DNA of 64,000 nt. Source: an uncultured Kordiimonas sp. GTDB lineage: Bacteria; Pseudomonadota; Alphaproteobacteria; Sphingomonadales; Kordiimonadaceae. This document shows positions 46,535 to 55,844 of this stretch, in pieces; position 1 is the stretch's first letter, and each line of letters starts with the position of its first letter. The notes below the pieces were generated by a model that saw nothing but the letters and a program-made list of their open reading frames with translations, did no database searches and was not told the DNA's origin. The position numbers were made by a program, and so were the translations under genes. The stretch spans positions 744,001 through 808,000 of the forward strand of contig CANMRM010000001.1 of the NCBI GenBank assembly GCA_947500295.1, read 5' to 3'.

Positions 46535-47812
46535 TTAGTCTTTCAACCAGTCCGGTACAGTGTCGAGACCAATCAAATCATCAAGGGACGGCCGTGCGCG
46601 CACAACGGCGTAAGAGCCACCATTCACCAGGACCTCAGGTATCAGTTCGCGGCTATTGTATGTTGAGGCCATCACGGCACCATAAGCACCGGCAGACTTG
46701 AAAGCCACGAGGTCGCCGGGGTTCATCAGCACGGTTTTGCGAGCCTTTGCGAAGGTATCGCCGGTTTCACAAACTGGTCCGACGAAGTCGGCTTCCACCA
46801 CGGCATTGCGGGCATTGTCGCCGGGTTCTGCGACCGGCAGGATGTTGTGAAACGCGTCATACATGGCGGGTCGCAGCAGGTCGTTCATGGCGGCATCCAC
46901 GATGTAAAACAAACGGTCTTCCCCGTGTTTTACATAGAGAAGCTCCGACAGCAGGATGCCGGCATTGCCTGCAATCAGGCGCCCGGGTTCAAGAATAATC
47001 GAGCATGGCAGATCACCCAGCACCGACTTGATCATGTCGCCGTAGGCAACCGGGCTCGGCGGTGTTTCCTCGTCGGGATCGTAGGGGATGCCAAGCCCGC
47101 CTCCCAGATCAATGTGACGGATGTCGTGACCGGCCGCGCGCAGGTCCGCCACCATGCTGACCACCTTTTCAAAGGCGAGCTTGAAAGGTGCCAGATCCGT
47201 CAGTTGCGAGCCGATATGCACGTCCACACCAACAGCGGAAACATTGCCTAAAGCCTTGATTTGGCTATAAACTGCAGGGGCCTTGGCCCAGGCGATGCCA
47301 AATTTGTTTTCGGATTTTCCGGTAGCAATTTTATGGTGCGTTTTGGCGTCCACGTCCGGGTTGACGCGCAGCGACACGGGCGCAACCACGCCCATTTCCC
47401 CGGCGACATGGTTAAGCGCTTCCAGCTCGGGTTCGCTCTCGACATTGAACTGTTTGATGCCGGCCTCCAGGGCGCGGCGCATCTCGGATGGTTTTTTACC
47501 AACCCCTGAAAAAACAATGCGTTCCGCCGGAATTCCGGCTCTTAAAGCGCGTTCCAGCTCGCCGACCGAGACAACATCGGCACCGGCACCCTCGCGGGCA
47601 AGAGTGCTAAGAACCGCCTGGTTGCTGTTGGCCTTGACGGCAAAGCACACAAGGGCATCAAGGCCTTCAAACGCGCCCGAAAACACCCTGAAATGCCGTT
47701 GCAGTGTCGCGGTTGAATACACATAAACCGGCGTGCCAACCTCGCGCGCGATCTGGCTCAGCGGCACGTCTTCAGCGTGCATTTCACCGTTTTTGTATGA
47801 AAAATGATCCAT
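46535..47812 (-). CDS. lysA: Diaminopimelate decarboxylase
   Basis: 425-residue PLP enzyme of fold type III, last step of lysine synthesis from meso-DAP. PLP Lys is in CFAVKANSN near 55-63, the His in HIGSQLTD, glycine-rich GGGLGIPY, and the C-terminal CETGDTFAKAR and GAYG motifs are all visible. It is in the usual lysA-lptM-argH order. Together with dapD-dapE it completes the visible lysine genes. Confidence 0.95.
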   Translation of the reverse strand: MDHFSYKNGEMHAEDVPLSQIAREVGTPVYVYSTATLQRHFRVFSGAFEGLDALVCFAVKANSNQAVLSTLAREGAGADVVSVGELERALRAGIPAERIVFSGVGKKPSEMRRALEAGIKQFNVESEPELEALNHVAGEMGVVAPVSLRVNPDVDAKTHHKIATGKSENKFGIAWAKAPAVYSQIKALGNVSAVGVDVHIGSQLTDLAPFKLAFEKVVSMVADLRAAGHDIRHIDLGGGLGIPYDPDEETPPSPVAYGDMIKSVLGDLPCSIILEPGRLIAGNAGILLSELLYVKHGEDRLFYIVDAAMNDLLRPAMYDAFHNILPVAEPGDNARNAVVEADFVGPVCETGDTFAKARKTVLMNPGDLVAFKSAGAYGAVMASTYNSRELIPEVLVNGGSYAVVRARPSLDDLIGLDTVPDWLKD

Positions 47813-47850
47813 AATGGGCGCCTAACAGGTCAAAAATGTACGAAATCTGG

Positions 47851-47979
47851 TCAAAAAAGGACAAAAACAGCCGAAATCTGCGCGCCGCGGCTCGGCGGCT
47901 TCACATCGCCTTTTTTGCCGCAGGCGGACACAGTTGTTAAAAGCGCAAGTCCGAGCAGAATTTTCAGCATGGTCATCAT
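47851..47979 (-). CDS. lptM: LptM-type small lipoprotein
   Basis: 42-residue precursor, shorter than usual gene-calling cut-offs. Translation from ATG 47979 (GGAG five bases before; alternative ATGs at 47976 and 47970) gives a hydrophobic signal, the lipobox VSAC (Cys20) and then GKKGDVKPP, the hallmark of LptM/YifL. In E. coli LptM helps assemble the LptD LPS translocon. It lies between lysA and argH in the same direction, its normal place in alphaproteobacteria. Confidence 0.85.
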   Translation of the reverse strand: MMTMLKILLGLALLTTVSACGKKGDVKPPSRGAQISAVFVLF

Positions 47980-48004
47980 TACGACTCCGTAACAGGTGAT
48001 TTTA

Positions 48005-49492
48005 TCATTTCGCCGGTTTTTCGCGCGCAGTCAGTTTTTGCTCATCAGTCAATTTCTGTCTGGCGGCGCGAATTTGGGCACGCACATTTTCGGGTGCAGT
48101 GCCGCCAAATGAGGTTCGGCTCGCGACCGATGCCTCAACGCTCAGCACGTCAAAAACCGCTTGCGAGATCCGGGGCTCGACCGCCTGCATCTGCTCAAGC
48201 GACAGCTCCGCGAGATCGCAGCCTTCACCCTCCGCCAGTTTCACAACTGCCCCCGTGACATGATGCGCGTCCCGGAACGGCATTTTGAGCTCGCGCACCA
48301 ACCAGTCCGCCAGATCGGTCGCGGTCGAAAAGCCCTGACCGGCGGCGGCGCGCATGGCCGTGGGGTTGGGGTGAAAATCCATCATCATGCCGGTCATGGC
48401 AACAAGGCAGAGCTCAAAGTCGTCCACCGCCTTGAAAACCGGCTCCTTGTCTTCCTGCATGTCCTTCGAGTAGGCGAGCGGCAAGCCCTTCATCACCATC
48501 ATCAGGCCGGACATGGCGCCCGCAATGCGCCCCACCTTGGCGCGAACAAGCTCGGCGGCGTCCGGGTTGCGTTTTTGCGGCATGATCGAGCTGCCGGTCG
48601 AAAACTCATCGGAAAGCGTCAGGAACCCGAAGGCCGGTGTGGCCCACAAGACAATCTCGTCAGCAAGGCGCGACAGGTGCGTTGCAGCGATCGAGAGCGC
48701 GGCCATCAATTCGAGCGCAAAATCACGCGATGAGACAGCATCGAGCGAATTCGCCATCGGCGCATCGAAACCAAGGGCTTCCGCCGTCTGGTGCCGGTCG
48801 ATCGGGAAACCGGTGCCCGCGAGCGCTGCGGCCCCCAAGGGGCTTTCGTTCAGGCGCTTGCGGCAATCGGCAAGGCGCGCCCGGTCCCGGAACGCCATTT
48901 CTGCGTAGGCCATGATGTGATGCCCGAGCGTGACGGGCTGTGCCGTCTGCAGGTGGGTGAAGCCGGGCATGATGGTGCCCGCGTGCGCGTCCGCCACATC
49001 CAGAAGCGCGCTGATAAAATCAGCATATAGCCCGTCAAACCGGTCTACCGCGCCCCGGCACCACAGCCGAAAGTCGGTCGCGACCTGATCATTGCGCGAG
49101 CGGGCGGTGTGCAGCCGCGCGCCGGCGTCGCCGACAATCTCGCGCAAGCGCGCCTCAATGTGCATATGAATGTCTTCAAGCGCCGGATCGAAGGTGAAAT
49201 CACCCGCCTCGATCTCGGCCTTCACCTGCGTGAGCCCTTCGTGGATGGCGTCGCGGTCTTGCTGGCTGATGATGCCGGTCGCCGCCAGCATGTCAGCGTG
49301 CGCCGTGGAGCCCGCAATGTCTTCGCCGTACAGGCGCTTGTCAAAGCCGATAGAGGCATTGATTTCCTGCATCACGGCAGAGGGGCCCGCACCAAAGCGG
49401 CCGCCCCACATGCTTTGGCTTTGGGTTTGGCTTTCACCCGCCTCGCCGTGGGTTGTACCGCCGGTATTTTTCGCGTTTTTGTGATCGCTCAC
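48005..49492 (-). CDS. argH: Argininosuccinate lyase
   Basis: 495-residue fumarase-superfamily lyase, last step of arginine synthesis. Signature [11 protein letters not shown] is near 300, [13 protein letters not shown] near 125-137, and [15 protein letters not shown] near 178-192. An N-terminal extension of about 25 residues (Gly/Ser/Gln-rich) precedes the usual MWGGRFG start. The start may be at a later Met near MWGGRF. It is divergent from the TlpA-family gene, with 129 bp between. Confidence 0.95.
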   Translation of the reverse strand: MSDHKNAKNTGGTTHGEAGESQTQSQSMWGGRFGAGPSAVMQEINASIGFDKRLYGEDIAGSTAHADMLAATGIISQQDRDAIHEGLTQVKAEIEAGDFTFDPALEDIHMHIEARLREIVGDAGARLHTARSRNDQVATDFRLWCRGAVDRFDGLYADFISALLDVADAHAGTIMPGFTHLQTAQPVTLGHHIMAYAEMAFRDRARLADCRKRLNESPLGAAALAGTGFPIDRHQTAEALGFDAPMANSLDAVSSRDFALELMAALSIAATHLSRLADEIVLWATPAFGFLTLSDEFSTGSSIMPQKRNPDAAELVRAKVGRIAGAMSGLMMVMKGLPLAYSKDMQEDKEPVFKAVDDFELCLVAMTGMMMDFHPNPTAMRAAAGQGFSTATDLADWLVRELKMPFRDAHHVTGAVVKLAEGEGCDLAELSLEQMQAVEPRISQAVFDVLSVEASVASRTSFGGTAPENVRAQIRAARQKLTDEQKLTAREKPAK

Positions 49493-49621
49493 AGGCTTGC
49501 CTTTCCCTTGCCTTTTTCAGGCGAATACTTAAGGTCAAGCCTCGCTTATAGGGGCGCACAAAAGGCTTTGCAATCCGCCAATGCCGCCCGAGCGTACGCA
49601 AGACCAAACGGGAGCCGTCAA

Positions 49622-50209
49622 ATGAATGCAAAAACCGGACTGATCGCAGGCGTCACCGTGCTGTTGCTGGCCGTTGTGGGCACCATGGTCTTTGCGCCCA
49701 AAGACGCAGGCAAACAAGCGGGCGGGATAGAGCCCTATCTTGTGGGCGAGATGGCGGCGCTGACCGTGCCCGCCGAGACGCAGATGCTGTCGGACCATAT
49801 CATCATGGCGGAAACGGGCGAGCCCAAAAAGCTTTCGGCCATGAAGGGCAAGGCCATGCTGATCAACCTGTGGGCACCCTGGTGCGCGCCGTGCCGGGCG
49901 GAGATGAAAGAGCTCGCCAACCTGCAGAAACATCTGGGCGATGACGACTTTGAAGTGATCGCCATTAATGTGAACCGGGGCGGTATTCGTGAGGCGGAGG
50001 AAACCCTCAAGGAATGGGGCATCGAGGGCCTCGCGCTCTATGCCGAGCCCACCATGGCGATTGCGTTTGATCTCGCGGAAGGCGCGCTGCCGACAAGCTT
50101 TGTTGTCGACAAAAAAGGCGAGGTGCGCGCGCTGTTCCTCGGCCCGCTCGCGTGGGACAAACCCGAAGGCATCGCGCTTTTTGAAGCACTCAAGAACGGC
50201 GAGATTTGA
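49622..50209 (+). CDS. tlpA: TlpA-family thioredoxin-like disulfide reductase
   Basis: 195 residues: N-terminal membrane anchor (about 5-25), then a periplasmic thioredoxin fold with LINLWAPWCAPCRAEMKEL carrying the CAPC active site near 87-90. Role: keeping periplasmic cysteines reduced, for cytochrome c or copper-site maturation. ATG 49622 is chosen because the anchor begins there. The last about 35 codons are the source of the repeat family that follows through to at least 58.3 kb. Confidence 0.92.
   Translation: MNAKTGLIAGVTVLLLAVVGTMVFAPKDAGKQAGGIEPYLVGEMAALTVPAETQMLSDHIIMAETGEPKKLSAMKGKAMLINLWAPWCAPCRAEMKELANLQKHLGDDDFEVIAINVNRGGIREAEETLKEWGIEGLALYAEPTMAIAFDLAEGALPTSFVVDKKGEVRALFLGPLAWDKPEGIALFEALKNGEI
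50105..50209 (+). repeat. tlpA 3'-end repeat, copy A (intact, within tlpA)
   Basis: Parent copy: the last 34 codons and stop of the TlpA gene, starting at the GTCGAC. Bases 50123-50160 are identical over 38 positions to 52739-52776 in copy C. Confidence 0.9.
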
Positions 50210-50299
50210 CTTTCAGACTTGATCTTAACAAGCGTGTCAGATGTACCGCTTTCTGCTGTTGTCGACTAAAAGTGAGCACTAAATCCACGAGAACTCGAA

Positions 50300-51571
50300 T
50301 TGGGTAAAAGAAACAGAAATATACTTTGGAAGGATAAATGGGAGCTTGTTTCTGAAGAAACAGAAAAGCTTGGTCAGGGAGGCCAGGCTGTTGTGCGGAA
50401 GGTCAAGAGCAAATCAAACAATGAAATTGGGGCGTTAAAGGAGCTTACTAATTTCACCAATTTGGAGAGAAGAAAAAGAATGTATGTTGAAGCAGCTAGC
50501 TTAGCTGTTTTAGATCACGATAACATTTGCAAGTTGCTGGACTCAGATACTGTTTCAGACGGAAAACTCTACATTGTAACGGAGTTCATTGACGGACAAA
50601 CTCTTAATAAAAGAGTGTCTCAAGCGGCATTTTCTTTGGAGGAGATGCAAACTTTTGCCGATAAATTACTGGATGCTGTTATTCATGCCCATTCACTTGA
50701 AATTTGCCACAGAGACATCAAACCTGACAATATTCTCCTGAAAAATAATGATATTAGCGATCCGATTTTAATTGATTTTGGCCTCTCCTTTAACAATGAG
50801 GAAGATTTAAACTCTCCTGTAACTCCCAAAGAACAACAGCTTGGAAATCGCTTTTTGCATTTGCCCGAATTGCACAAGGGCGCAAGAGACACTAGATCTG
50901 ATCTTACACAGATTTGCGGTGTTCTCTTATACACTTTGACAGGAATACACCCTATATCTCTGCTAGATAGTGCAGGAAAATACCCACATCAAATTGATAG
51001 TGTTCGAAAGAGGATTGAGGGCTTAATTGAAAATCGAGAGCCTCGAAATAGATTGCTCCGCATATTTGATAGAGCCTTTCAAATTCGCATAGATGAACGA
51101 TGGCAGACAGCGAGAGAGTTGAAGGAGGCGCTGAAAAACGTGACAAAAACTGTAGACCTTGAATTGGAAAGCAAGAGCCTCGACGAGGTTCGTAGCTTCT
51201 TAGAAAGTGATCCAACTCGAAATAATCAACTTTTAACCCAGTCTTTGCACAGAGAATTCATGGCTGAAACTAGAACTGTAATTCGTTCTATATGTCAGGA
51301 ACTTGGCTCCTTGACTTCCGAAAAACAAGGTGGGGCAAAAGTGGATTTGAAACTAGGTCAGTTTGGTTCCCACTTTGGAGTAGTTCTTCCGCACGGTGAG
51401 GTCTATCTACGACTGAATGGCAAACTCATAGGTAATGAGTTAGTTATGGTTATCGAAGATGATGGGACCATCGTAAGTAGGTTTGACGGTGGCAATCCTG
51501 ACTGGGGCGCTTACAAAACTAATCTTCGTGCGGAATTCCATAGAAGGTTGCTGCAGATAGTAAATGCTTAG
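50300..51571 (+). CDS. Serine/threonine protein kinase with unknown C-terminal domain
   Basis: 423-residue Hanks-type kinase. Gly-rich loop LGQGGQAVVRKV near 24-35, Lys in ALKEL near 46-50, catalytic HRDIKPDN near 137-144, and IDFGLS near 157-162. The kinase domain ends near 275; the C-terminal 145 residues are of unknown type and have no membrane segment. Start is TTG 50300. Base composition is clearly AT-richer than all genes before it, and its codon use differs, so it was acquired. It sits between tlpA copies A and B. Confidence 0.85.
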   Translation: MGKRNRNILWKDKWELVSEETEKLGQGGQAVVRKVKSKSNNEIGALKELTNFTNLERRKRMYVEAASLAVLDHDNICKLLDSDTVSDGKLYIVTEFIDGQTLNKRVSQAAFSLEEMQTFADKLLDAVIHAHSLEICHRDIKPDNILLKNNDISDPILIDFGLSFNNEEDLNSPVTPKEQQLGNRFLHLPELHKGARDTRSDLTQICGVLLYTLTGIHPISLLDSAGKYPHQIDSVRKRIEGLIENREPRNRLLRIFDRAFQIRIDERWQTARELKEALKNVTKTVDLELESKSLDEVRSFLESDPTRNNQLLTQSLHREFMAETRTVIRSICQELGSLTSEKQGGAKVDLKLGQFGSHFGVVLPHGEVYLRLNGKLIGNELVMVIEDDGTIVSRFDGGNPDWGAYKTNLRAEFHRRLLQIVNA

Positions 51572-51678
51572 TGTATTCTTCTGGCCAACTACAGCCGGTT
51601 TGATAGGGTTCGACAATACGGCGCGCCATAACAAAGTTAGTTTTCACATCGGCTTCTTACTGCCGACGGTCGTAGCCT

Positions 51679-51739
51679 TCGCGTGGGGTAAAACGAAGGC
51701 ATTGCGCTTTTTGAAGCACTCAAAAACGGCGAGGTTTAG
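51679..51739 (+). repeat. tlpA 3'-end repeat, copy B
   Basis: From the CGAAGGCAT block to the base before the last two of the stop, 41 of 44 positions equal those of copy A, ending in TAG. Upstream, GCGTGGGG aligns with tlpA's GCGTGGGA, with one base lost so the frame is broken. It follows the kinase gene by about 108 bp. Confidence 0.85.
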
Positions 51740-51891
51740 CTCGACCATTCCCTGCAGACCTGAGACTGCCCCACACCCGATTTAGCCAACCGTCCCTCTC
51801 ATCAATCTAAGGCAGACATTGAATCATGGGAAAGTGATCCGAAGTTCAATGTGAGCTTTTGGTTACGCTCTTGTTCTGGCAAACAAGAAGT

Positions 51892-52650
51892 ATGGAAGAA
51901 ATACTCAAACGAATTGACCGTTTTGATCCCGAATTTCTAGATGAAATTCAAACCGCTTATTTGTCCTGTGAGAAAGCGGTTGGCATCACTGCTTGGCTAA
52001 ATCGTATGGATCAAGTTACGCAAGCATTGAAACAGGGAAAAGCAACTTATCGACAAGTAGAGGATCATGTTTTTGAACTTAAGCTGATAAATTACCTGCT
52101 CAAATTGTCACCTGGGTGTAAATTAACGTATGAGCCCAAAGGTATTTCTAACATTGGAAAGAACTGCGATATAGAAATTACCTTAAATGGTTTGCGCTAT
52201 CTTGTTGAGGCGAAGTGTTTTCATCCAGAGTGGAAGAAAGCAGAGATACCACAGGATTATATTGCCAAAAACAACAGGCTGTTCATGGATGGAGAATCCT
52301 ACCATACATATCAGGCAACCCGTGGACATTTGATTGAAGCAACACAACACACAGAACAGAAGATCAAAAACTATGACGGTGATTTTATTTCCGTCTTGGC
52401 TGTGCCCGTTGGGTTTCATTTATCCATTGAAGACCTTAGAGATTTTATTTTCATTTACCGAAACGGACAGCCTCGCTCTGACGATCCTTTAGGGTTAATG
52501 ACTATGCATAATATGCTCGGCCCTTTTGAAAGGACAATCGCTCAATTCTGGGCGTTCCCTTTTCCTCAGCAGAGCTTTTCAATCGAGTCCAACAAGTCAA
52601 CTAAGGTATTGGCTCCGCTTAAAAGCAACGACAGAAGTATTGAACTCTGA
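51892..52650 (+). CDS. Hypothetical protein with PD-(D/E)XK-like nuclease motif
   Basis: 252-residue soluble protein. NCDIEI followed by LRYLVEAKCF (residues 90-110) is the Asp ... Glu-x-Lys pattern of PD-(D/E)XK nucleases, preceded by a helix with a Glu. No further domain is seen, and no restriction methylase is adjacent. AT-rich like the kinase gene. ATG 51892 is preferred over an in-frame TTG at 51859. It lies between copies B and C of the repeat; a defence-related role is possible but unproven. Confidence 0.65.
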   Translation: MEEILKRIDRFDPEFLDEIQTAYLSCEKAVGITAWLNRMDQVTQALKQGKATYRQVEDHVFELKLINYLLKLSPGCKLTYEPKGISNIGKNCDIEITLNGLRYLVEAKCFHPEWKKAEIPQDYIAKNNRLFMDGESYHTYQATRGHLIEATQHTEQKIKNYDGDFISVLAVPVGFHLSIEDLRDFIFIYRNGQPRSDDPLGLMTMHNMLGPFERTIAQFWAFPFPQQSFSIESNKSTKVLAPLKSNDRSIEL

Positions 52651-52720
52651 AACTTAAAAAAGTTTGCAACACCAAGAAGGAGGATTTTCATTCCTCACGC
52701 CCCCAAGGCACCATCTAAAT

Positions 52721-52824
52721 GTCGACAAGGCGGGCGAAGTGCGCGCGCTGTTCCTCGGCCCGCTCGCGTGGGACAAGCCGCGGGCATCGAACTCTTCGAA
52801 GCGCTGAAGAAGGGCGAGATTTAG
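52721..52824 (+). repeat. tlpA 3'-end repeat, copy C (longest)
   Basis: GTCGACAAGG to TAG, covering the last 34 codons of a TlpA gene. The 38-base stretch 52739-52776 is identical to 50123-50160. One base is missing after GACAAGCCG, breaking the frame. The 3' half (CATCGAACTC onward) follows a different allele from A and B but equals copy F over 20 bases. The stop codon of the esterase gene on the other strand lies inside it. Confidence 0.9.
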
Positions 52825-53777
52825 GGCGCATTCACCATCGATGAAATGAACTTGATCATCTCATCTCTCGCCGGGCTGTTCTCCTGGCTCAAGCTCGCGA
52901 GCAATGAAGCATGTGTTTCGTCGCCATAGTAGCTGAAGCGGATCAAGTCCTGTTTCCCGCTTTCAGCAACCGCATTGTCAAAGACCCGGGTATATTCAAT
53001 GGTCTGGCCTTCGGTTAAAACAAGCATGGGAATGGACGCGCTCTGCAAATATGACAGGGGCGACGCGTCGGCCAGCCCCTCGCGCGGCCCAAAAACACCA
53101 AGCACATGCCCGATAGCAACATCTTGCCCCAACCCCTCTTCGATCGCCCGATAATAGTCATTCAGGTCATAACCCCCGGCAACCGGTATTGCCGCGCGTA
53201 TATCCGAAAGCGATAAAGCATGGGCAGCGAGGTAGCGCCCGTCCATCGCAAGAAGGGCTGACAGGTGCCCGCCTGCCGAAAAACCACTGACAAAAAGATG
53301 GCTGTTCTCGAGACCATATTTTTCTGCGTTATTGCGCAACCACGCAAATGCGCGCGCGACATCCTTAATATGCTCCGGATGCTGCACACCCGTCGACGGG
53401 AATTCTTCGCCCCTCCAGTCGCCCCGGCTCAGTCGATAGGACATCGACGCCACTGCGACACCGTCTCGTGCGAAGGCACGGGCCAGCTCCAGGTCATTTT
53501 TACGATCTCCAAATGCCCAGGCCCCGCCGTGAATCCATAACATGGTTGCGGCGACTGGCTGGCCTTCTGGGATGACCAGGTCAAGACGGTGCTTTTCATC
53601 ACTAAAACCCTCGCCGTCGAAATATGCGAGATCGAGATGCTCCGTAATGTCCTGGGCGAAAGCGGGCGCTACCATCCATGAGCTAAACATTAAAATTGCG
53701 ACCGCTGCGACAATTTTTTTGAAGCAGGCAAGGTGAGACATGCGGACGTGTTGATGATCCATTTGCAGCATCGCCAT
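52821..53777 (-). CDS. Secreted alpha/beta hydrolase, BD-FAE/esterase type
   Basis: 318-residue precursor. A signal peptide occupies about residues 20-42. HGGAWAFGD (oxyanion), GFSAGGHLS (Ser nucleophile near 175) and GDETHAS (His) are the HSL/esterase markers; the acidic member is less clear. Its stop codon (52821-52823) overlaps the end of repeat copy C. It is one of two minus-strand genes whose stop abuts a repeat. The substrate is unknown. Confidence 0.82.
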   Translation of the reverse strand: MAMLQMDHQHVRMSHLACFKKIVAAVAILMFSSWMVAPAFAQDITEHLDLAYFDGEGFSDEKHRLDLVIPEGQPVAATMLWIHGGAWAFGDRKNDLELARAFARDGVAVASMSYRLSRGDWRGEEFPSTGVQHPEHIKDVARAFAWLRNNAEKYGLENSHLFVSGFSAGGHLSALLAMDGRYLAAHALSLSDIRAAIPVAGGYDLNDYYRAIEEGLGQDVAIGHVLGVFGPREGLADASPLSYLQSASIPMLVLTEGQTIEYTRVFDNAVAESGKQDLIRFSYYGDETHASLLASLSQENSPARDEMIKFISSMVNAP

Positions 53778-54100
53778 AATGGTCTCCTGAAGTTTCGATA
53801 TCCGGTTTCACGTGTTTGTTGCCAACTTGGGTATCACCAATAGCTCTCATCTCAAAGCAACAGCCGTCCGACCAGGCTCTATAATAGGTTTAGTGGGATG
53901 ATCCGAACCCGACCTCATGATCTACAAGACAATCTGCCAAACGCGCACGTCTCTTATTCGCATGAGCGGACAGTAAGGTTGGCGGGTAGAGTGTTCATAC
54001 AGGACACAGGGTGCCCCCTAAACCTTCTATCGAGGCGTAATTCTATCCCATTTGTGTTTTAATGGGTTCAGAGTTCAGCATGAGGGGGAGAGCGCTTGAT
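53778..54100. other. Intergenic stretch, 323 bp
   Basis: Divergent gap between the esterase and the cytochrome c'-like gene. No coding potential, tlpA-end copy or clear terminator was seen. It must hold the promoters for both flanking genes, but no convincing -35/-10 pair stands out. Confidence 0.5.
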
Positions 54101-54550
54101 ATGAAAACTTTGGCTTTATCGATAGGCGCTTGCCTGTGCCTGACCCTGGCAGGGTGCGAAACGAGTAATGGCAATAGTGGCAACAATGGCGGTTTTCCGC
54201 AGGTCGCCAATCCGCCTGCTTTTGATTATGCGGACGGCGAGGAATTACGGTCCGGCATGCACGAGCTTGCCTATGCCCTGCAAAGGCTCGATGCCGCCCT
54301 TGCAGACGACTATGATGAAACTGCACGTTTCCAGCAATCCATCCTTGATAGCCTCAATAGAATTGAGCGTATCGGAGCGCGCCTGAGGGACGGTGATATC
54401 CGTGCCAAGCATGCGTTCCTGGCAGACGGGATGGATGACTTCCTCTCAGATGTGGATTTGGCGAAACAGTATGCCGAGAGAAAACGATACTATATGGCGG
54501 CGCGCGTTACGGGTGCCTGTATCAGTTGCCACAAAGCAAACCCCTATTGA
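54101..54550 (+). CDS. Cytochrome c'-like lipoprotein
   Basis: 149-residue precursor with a lipobox LTLAGC (Cys near 19), a Gly/Asn-rich linker, and a helical domain ending in the heme c motif CISCH only seven residues from the C-terminus. Helical bundle plus C-terminal CxxCH is the cytochrome c' layout. Heme-ligand identity is unproven. ATG 54101 is taken because it begins the signal; an upstream in-frame ATG at 54062 is possible. Repeat copy D follows the gene by 50 bp. Confidence 0.75.
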   Translation: MKTLALSIGACLCLTLAGCETSNGNSGNNGGFPQVANPPAFDYADGEELRSGMHELAYALQRLDAALADDYDETARFQQSILDSLNRIERIGARLRDGDIRAKHAFLADGMDDFLSDVDLAKQYAERKRYYMAARVTGACISCHKANPY

Positions 54551-54600
54551 TGTTCAGGCTAATGTTCAGGCACGTCCCGGTGTTGATGGGGTTGAAACCT

Positions 54601-54662
54601 GTGGGCTGCCCAAACAATAGGGCATTGCGCTGTTTGAAGTGCTGAAGACGGTTGAGATTTAA
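54601..54662 (+). repeat. tlpA 3'-end repeat, copy D (degraded)
   Basis: GTGGGCTG, then GGGCATTGCGCTGTTTGAAG to TAA, aligns with the last 14 or so codons of tlpA: the encoded peptide reads GIALFEVLKTVEI. Its upstream part is scrambled. Confidence 0.75.
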
Positions 54663-54795
54663 GCGCTGCTCGCTCTTGGCCTAAGGCTTACGATTTCTTG
54701 TGCTGGCGGACCAGCTTAATGCATTGACTTTGCCCGGTGCCTTCGGGTTGACTGATCGCCTCGTTTCTTATTGCAAGTCTTCTTTTGGGGGGGTG

Positions 54796-55722
54796 ATGAT
54801 GCGCGTCGCTTTGCTTTTTTCAGTTCTTTTTGGTTTGCCTGCTTTTGCCCATATCACGTGGGCACAGGATACCTGGCCCGAGCTTGAGGGCGACTATCTG
54901 GGGCAGGCGGTGCCGGGCACCACGCCGCAGGTTTTTGCCCCCGGCCTGATTTCGCTTGAGGGCGAGCGGGAGCTCAATTCCGTCTTCTCGCCGGATGGGC
55001 GCATCTTCATGTTTTCCCGGGTGGTGGACGGGAACTTCAAGATATTTTTCAGCTTTCGCCGCCGTGATGGCAGCTGGCAGGAGCCGCGCATGGCGCCTGT
55101 GTCGAAGACATTCCCGGGGCACCGCGAGGTGGACATGGCCTTTTCACCGGACGGGGACTGGCTCTATTTCATCTCTGACCGGCCGCTCAAGGGCTATTCG
55201 CTGGAGCGCTATAATATCTGGCGCAGCCGCATCACATCTGATGGCCTGCATGACCCTGAACCCCTTGGTGCGCACATCAACGGCCCGGGCCATGAGCTTT
55301 ATCCCATGCTTGTTGGCGATGGCAGCCTGTATTTCTCTGCCGTGAGGGACGACAGCATCGGTGCCCGTGACAGCTACCGGGCGCAGTATGCGGACGGCGA
55401 ATTTGAAGCACCGGTTAATCTGGGGCCCGGTATCAACAGCGAGGTGGATGAAGGGGACATTTACGTGAGCCCCGACGAGAGCTATATCATTCACGTGGCG
55501 TCTGGCCGCGCCGATGGCTTGGGTGACGGCGACCTTTATATCAGCTTCCGCCAAGCGGACGGCACATGGAGCAAAGGCGTGAACATGGGCCCGGAGATCA
55601 ACACGCCCGGGATAGACTATTGCCCGATGGTCACACCGGACGGAAAGTATTTCTTTTTCACGCGGGGCAACGACATCATGTGGGTCGATGCGCAAATCCT
55701 TGAGGCTTATCGCGGCCGATAG
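54796..55722 (+). CDS. PD40 (TolB-like WD40) beta-propeller protein, secreted
   Basis: 308-residue precursor. The signal peptide is residues 1-24. Repeats of the PD40/TolB propeller type are visible: SVFSPDGRIFMFSR, AFSPDGDWLYFISDRP, YVSPDESYIIHVASGR and MVTPDGKYFFFTRGN. It lacks any catalytic domain and probably binds a polymer or protein in the periplasm. A run of G's before ATG 54796 serves as ribosome site. It lies between copies D and E. Confidence 0.82.
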   Translation: MMRVALLFSVLFGLPAFAHITWAQDTWPELEGDYLGQAVPGTTPQVFAPGLISLEGERELNSVFSPDGRIFMFSRVVDGNFKIFFSFRRRDGSWQEPRMAPVSKTFPGHREVDMAFSPDGDWLYFISDRPLKGYSLERYNIWRSRITSDGLHDPEPLGAHINGPGHELYPMLVGDGSLYFSAVRDDSIGARDSYRAQYADGEFEAPVNLGPGINSEVDEGDIYVSPDESYIIHVASGRADGLGDGDLYISFRQADGTWSKGVNMGPEINTPGIDYCPMVTPDGKYFFFTRGNDIMWVDAQILEAYRGR

Positions 55723-55774
55723 AGCAAGCGCTGTTTAATATTGGTCCCCCGAGCTTTGAGTGCCGGGCGCAATG

Positions 55775-55844
55775 CCTCGGCCTGCGCGCGTGGGGCAAAC
55801 CCGAAGGCATTGCCTTTTTTTGGGAGGGCTCAGGCAGGGTGAGA
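55775..55844 (+). repeat. tlpA 3'-end repeat, copy E (degraded)
   Basis: CCTCGGCC, then GCGCGTGGGGCAAACCCGAAGG and CATTGCCTTTTTTTGGG align to the last 24 codons of tlpA, ending without a stop. The start matches copies A and C better than D does. Confidence 0.75.

Noticed and set aside
49109-49621. Long in-frame extension upstream of the TlpA gene
   Set aside because: It lies opposite argH, which is intact, and the membrane anchor of the TlpA protein begins at 49622.
51590-51660. Possible integron attC site after the kinase gene (TAACAAAGTTAG)
   Set aside because: The core boxes do not fit RYYYAAC and GTTRRRY with proper spacing, and no integrase gene is present; the tlpA-end copies explain the cassette borders better.
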